From Acidobacteriota bacterium (lineage in GTDB: Bacteria > Acidobacteriota > JAAYUB01): a stretch of DNA of 42,662 nucleotides. Within the stretch, counting starts at the first letter, position 1, and each line of letters opens with the position of its first letter. Below, piece by piece: positions 41,025 to 42,662 of the stretch. A model generated the notes under the pieces. The model ran no database searches and had not been told where the DNA came from. It was given only the letters and a program-made list of their open reading frames with translations. The position numbers and the translations under genes were made by a program. The stretch spans positions 1 to 42,662 of the forward strand of contig JAGNHB010000052.1 in the NCBI GenBank assembly GCA_018001935.1, given 5' to 3'.

Positions 41025-42269
41025 TCAGTTCGCCACGTGCACGAAGAGGCGGTAGGACCACGCCACCCAGGAGGCGGTCGTCCACCAGGGGGTGGTCACC
41101 ACCACGTAGTAGGTGCCGGTGTTGGACACGGTGGTGTAGGCCATGGCCTCCCCGCCGTAGACCGCGGAGGGGCTGCTCCCCGCGATGGCGAACTGGCAGG
41201 TGAAGCTGTCGGTGGGGTCGCGGATGTCCACCTCGCCCTCCAGTTCGGAGCCGACCCAGTTGGCGACGAGGCTGGCCGTGATGGTCTGCCCGGCCGTCAG
41301 GTCGATGGCGTAGTAGTCCTTGTCGACGACCCCCAGGGGACGGTAGTTCGTCCCCAAAACCTCCACCGGGGCGGTGATGGGCTGGGCGCCCGCCGCGACG
41401 TTGTTGGGCTCCCGGTCGTAGGCCACGTGGCGCCAGGTGTCGCTGAGCGGGATGGCCGGGATCGCGGAGTAGACGGTCCTGCCGCCCGCCGCGGCGCTCT
41501 TGAGGGCCATCACCGCCACGTTGACGGTGCTGCTGAACCGCACGTAGCCGTGGAACCGGTTCCCGAAGGAGACGCCGCTGAAGAGCTGCGAAAGGTAGCG
41601 GGACACGTGGCCGTCGTGGGGCACCGTCACCTCCGCGGACGCCAGGGGCGTGTGGTCCCCGTTGCGGGCGAAGAGGTCCACGGTGACGGTGGCGTCCCAG
41701 GTGCTCGGGTTGGCGATGGCGAAGCCCATGTCCACCGCCGGCGAGCCGAAGCCGTAGTCGGAGGAGCTGACGTTGGCGTTGAAGACCGACAGGGTCGAAG
41801 ACGGCGAGGGGAGCACCCCCACGGCCCACTCCAGGCGCGGCGGGTAGACGCTCAGGTCGTAGTACTGGAAGTCGGAACTCAGGATCAGGGGCTGGTCGGA
41901 CACCACGGTGGCCCACCCCACCTCCAGGGCCTCCAGGGGAATGCTCAGGGTGACCACGTGGACCGTCTCCCAGCTCTGGAGGGTGAAGGTTCGGCTGGAC
42001 CAGGCGCCGGCGAGGCCGGGGCGGTCCCAGCTGTCCACGTTCACCGTCCAGGCGGAGCCGTCCTCGTGGAAGAAGCTGAGGGTGACGCTGGCCGCCGTGG
42101 TGGGGCTGGCGTTGCAGAGGGCGAACTCCTGGGCGAAGCCGTTGCTGCCGATCTGCCCGTCGGCCACGTGGGGGAAGTAGTAGGTGGACCCCACCCCCGT
42201 CACCGCGGGCAGGAAGGGGGCGGTGAAGATCAACACGAGAGCGAGAGAGGGGAGACGTTTTGCAGGCAT
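41025..42269 (-). CDS. Secreted protein with PPC-type C-terminal domain
   Basis: A 414-residue exported protein. Signal peptide to about residue 26. Residues 27-270 carry two beta-sandwich-like modules (STYYFPHVADG with FALCNASPTTAASVTLSFFH; then GFAIANPSTWDATVTVDLFA) of the kind also found in the C-terminal half of the protein at 3396-6197. Residues 300-414 form a pre-peptidase C-terminal (PPC) domain: DREPNNVAAGAQPI, DKDYYAIDLTAGQTITASLV, GTYYVVVTTP. No protease domain is present. The ATG at 42269 follows AAGGAGGG; an ATG at 42338 lies upstream of the predicted promoter start. Function unknown, probably surface-associated. Confidence 0.83.
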   Translation of the reverse strand: MPAKRLPSLALVLIFTAPFLPAVTGVGSTYYFPHVADGQIGSNGFAQEFALCNASPTTAASVTLSFFHEDGSAWTVNVDSWDRPGLAGAWSSRTFTLQSWETVHVVTLSIPLEALEVGWATVVSDQPLILSSDFQYYDLSVYPPRLEWAVGVLPSPSSTLSVFNANVSSSDYGFGSPAVDMGFAIANPSTWDATVTVDLFARNGDHTPLASAEVTVPHDGHVSRYLSQLFSGVSFGNRFHGYVRFSSTVNVAVMALKSAAAGGRTVYSAIPAIPLSDTWRHVAYDREPNNVAAGAQPITAPVEVLGTNYRPLGVVDKDYYAIDLTAGQTITASLVANWVGSELEGEVDIRDPTDSFTCQFAIAGSSPSAVYGGEAMAYTTVSNTGTYYVVVTTPWWTTASWVAWSYRLFVHVAN

Positions 42270-42328
42270 GGGGACCCTCCTTGTCGAGACGTTGCCGGCA
42301 TCCGGATTTGAAGCGAAGAACCAAGGTG

Positions 42329-42358
42329 ATTCTATCACGAAATCGTCAACGTCCTCAA
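42329..42358 (-). promoter_or_regulatory. Sigma-70-like promoter for the PPC protein operon
   Basis: On the minus strand TTGAGG (42358-42353), 18 bp, TAGAAT (42334-42329). The predicted start near 42322 gives a leader of about 52 nt before the ATG at 42269. Confidence 0.5.
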
Positions 42359-42363
42359 CCCCC

Positions 42364-42448
42364 GTACGCGCCGCCTGCGTACGCGCCGCCTGCCGGGCGG
42401 CGCACCCTGGCTCGCTACCCTTGTCGCCACCCGGCAGGTGGCGCGTAC
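42364..42448. repeat. GC-rich inverted repeat (REP-like)
   Basis: GTACGCGCCGCCTGCCGGG (42379-42397) pairs with CCCGGCAGGTGGCGCGTAC (42430-42448) with one mismatch, around a 32-nt loop. A partial extra copy of the first arm (GTACGCGCCGCCTGC) precedes it at 42364-42378. It lies between divergent genes, so it is not needed as a terminator. Confidence 0.75.
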
Positions 42449-42474
42449 GGGTGCGCTACCCGGCATTGGATCTT

Positions 42475-42538
42475 GGGGTCCCTTCGGTCTTTGGAAGCTT
42501 CGGGTCCCTTTGGTCCTTTTGGTCCTTTTGCCCTTTTA
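42475..42538. repeat. 9-bp GGTCCTTTT tandem tract, copy 3
   Basis: Third tract of 9-bp GGTCC(C/T)TTT units, same orientation as at 23401 and 28045. Confidence 0.75.
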
Positions 42539-42562
42539 GGCTCAATACTGCTCACTTTGTGC

Positions 42563-42612
42563 TTGACTACTGCATAGAAATCTTATATTCTTTCCGTGGA
42601 TACTACGGAAAG
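42563..42612 (+). promoter_or_regulatory. Promoter and 23-bp dyad ahead of the last, partial gene
   Basis: TTGACT (42563-42568), 17 bp, TATTCT (42586-42591). The start near 42598 falls inside CTTTCCGT-N7-ACGGAAAG (42590-42612), a perfect 8-bp dyad that could be an operator. The region is much more AT-rich than the genes around it. Confidence 0.65.
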
Positions 42613-42622
42613 GATGTGAGAT

Positions 42623-42662
42623 ATGCCAAAATCCGATGCAGTTCTTCCAGGAGGCACCCGCA
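42623..42662 (+). CDS. Start of an unidentified gene (cut by the window edge)
   Basis: An ATG with AAGGATGTGAG upstream opens MPKSDAVLPGGTR before the window ends. Thirteen residues are too few to identify it. The support is the good promoter, the dyad and the ribosome-binding site just ahead. Confidence 0.5.
   Translation, partial: MPKSDAVLPGGTR

Overview
The window is about 42.7 kb of very GC-rich bacterial DNA with no rRNA, tRNA, integrase or CRISPR array. Gene content points to an environmental, probably Acidobacteriota-like bacterium: pyrophosphate-type phosphofructokinase, SBBP-repeat and pre-peptidase C-terminal (PPC) secreted proteins, three membrane Ser/Thr kinases, a propeller sensor fused to a Ser/Thr kinase, a divergent bd-type oxidase and many dispersed intergenic repeats. 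That phylum call is inferred from gene style, not from a marker gene.

Layout. 1-3.1 kb: a 9-bp tandem repeat, a PPi-dependent phosphofructokinase and an AraC-type regulator on the opposite strand. 3.4-11.4 kb: a secreted SBBP propeller protein, a 1094-residue propeller/Y_Y_Y/Ser-Thr kinase fusion, then a secreted protein and a lipoprotein that share a small beta-rich module, closed by a bidirectional terminator. 11.5-16.9 kb: a self-contained signalling locus. A secreted two-module protein faces an operon of a Gly-rich secreted protein, a PAS histidine kinase and an NtrC-type sigma-54 activator. Both sides carry a sigma-54-like -24/-12 element, with a 16-bp palindrome between them. 17.1-27.2 kb: two paralogous kinase/TM/TPR proteins flank a two-gene CydA-like membrane complex whose first subunit ends in a c-type heme domain. 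27.2-28.6 kb: 1.4 kb of non-coding repeats, including a large foldback element and a tandem hairpin repeat. 28.6-30.9 kb: catalase and a PerR-type Fur regulator with a promoter/operator. 31.2-35.6 kb: a four-gene MacAB-like efflux operon with two permeases, all junctions overlapping by 4 nt. 35.7-40.1 kb: a metal-uptake operon (small His/Cys secreted protein, coiled-coil porin, ZnuA-like binding protein, ZnuB-like permease with a long tail) without an ATPase gene. 40.4-42.7 kb: a methyltransferase, a secreted PPC-domain protein, and the first 13 codons of a further gene.

How they fit together. The common theme is envelope sensing and envelope transport: oxidative stress (PerR/catalase), metal supply, efflux, a terminal-oxidase-like complex, and several kinases whose sensor parts face outward or are TPR-rich. 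The strongest candidates for something undescribed are the sigma-54-linked secreted-protein/two-component locus at 11.47-16.88 kb and the ATPase-less metal operon at 35.7-40.2 kb. The most unusual non-coding features are the foldback element at 27.77-27.93 kb and a repeat element found at the 3' ends of two unrelated genes. All assignments are by reading the sequence; no database search was possible.
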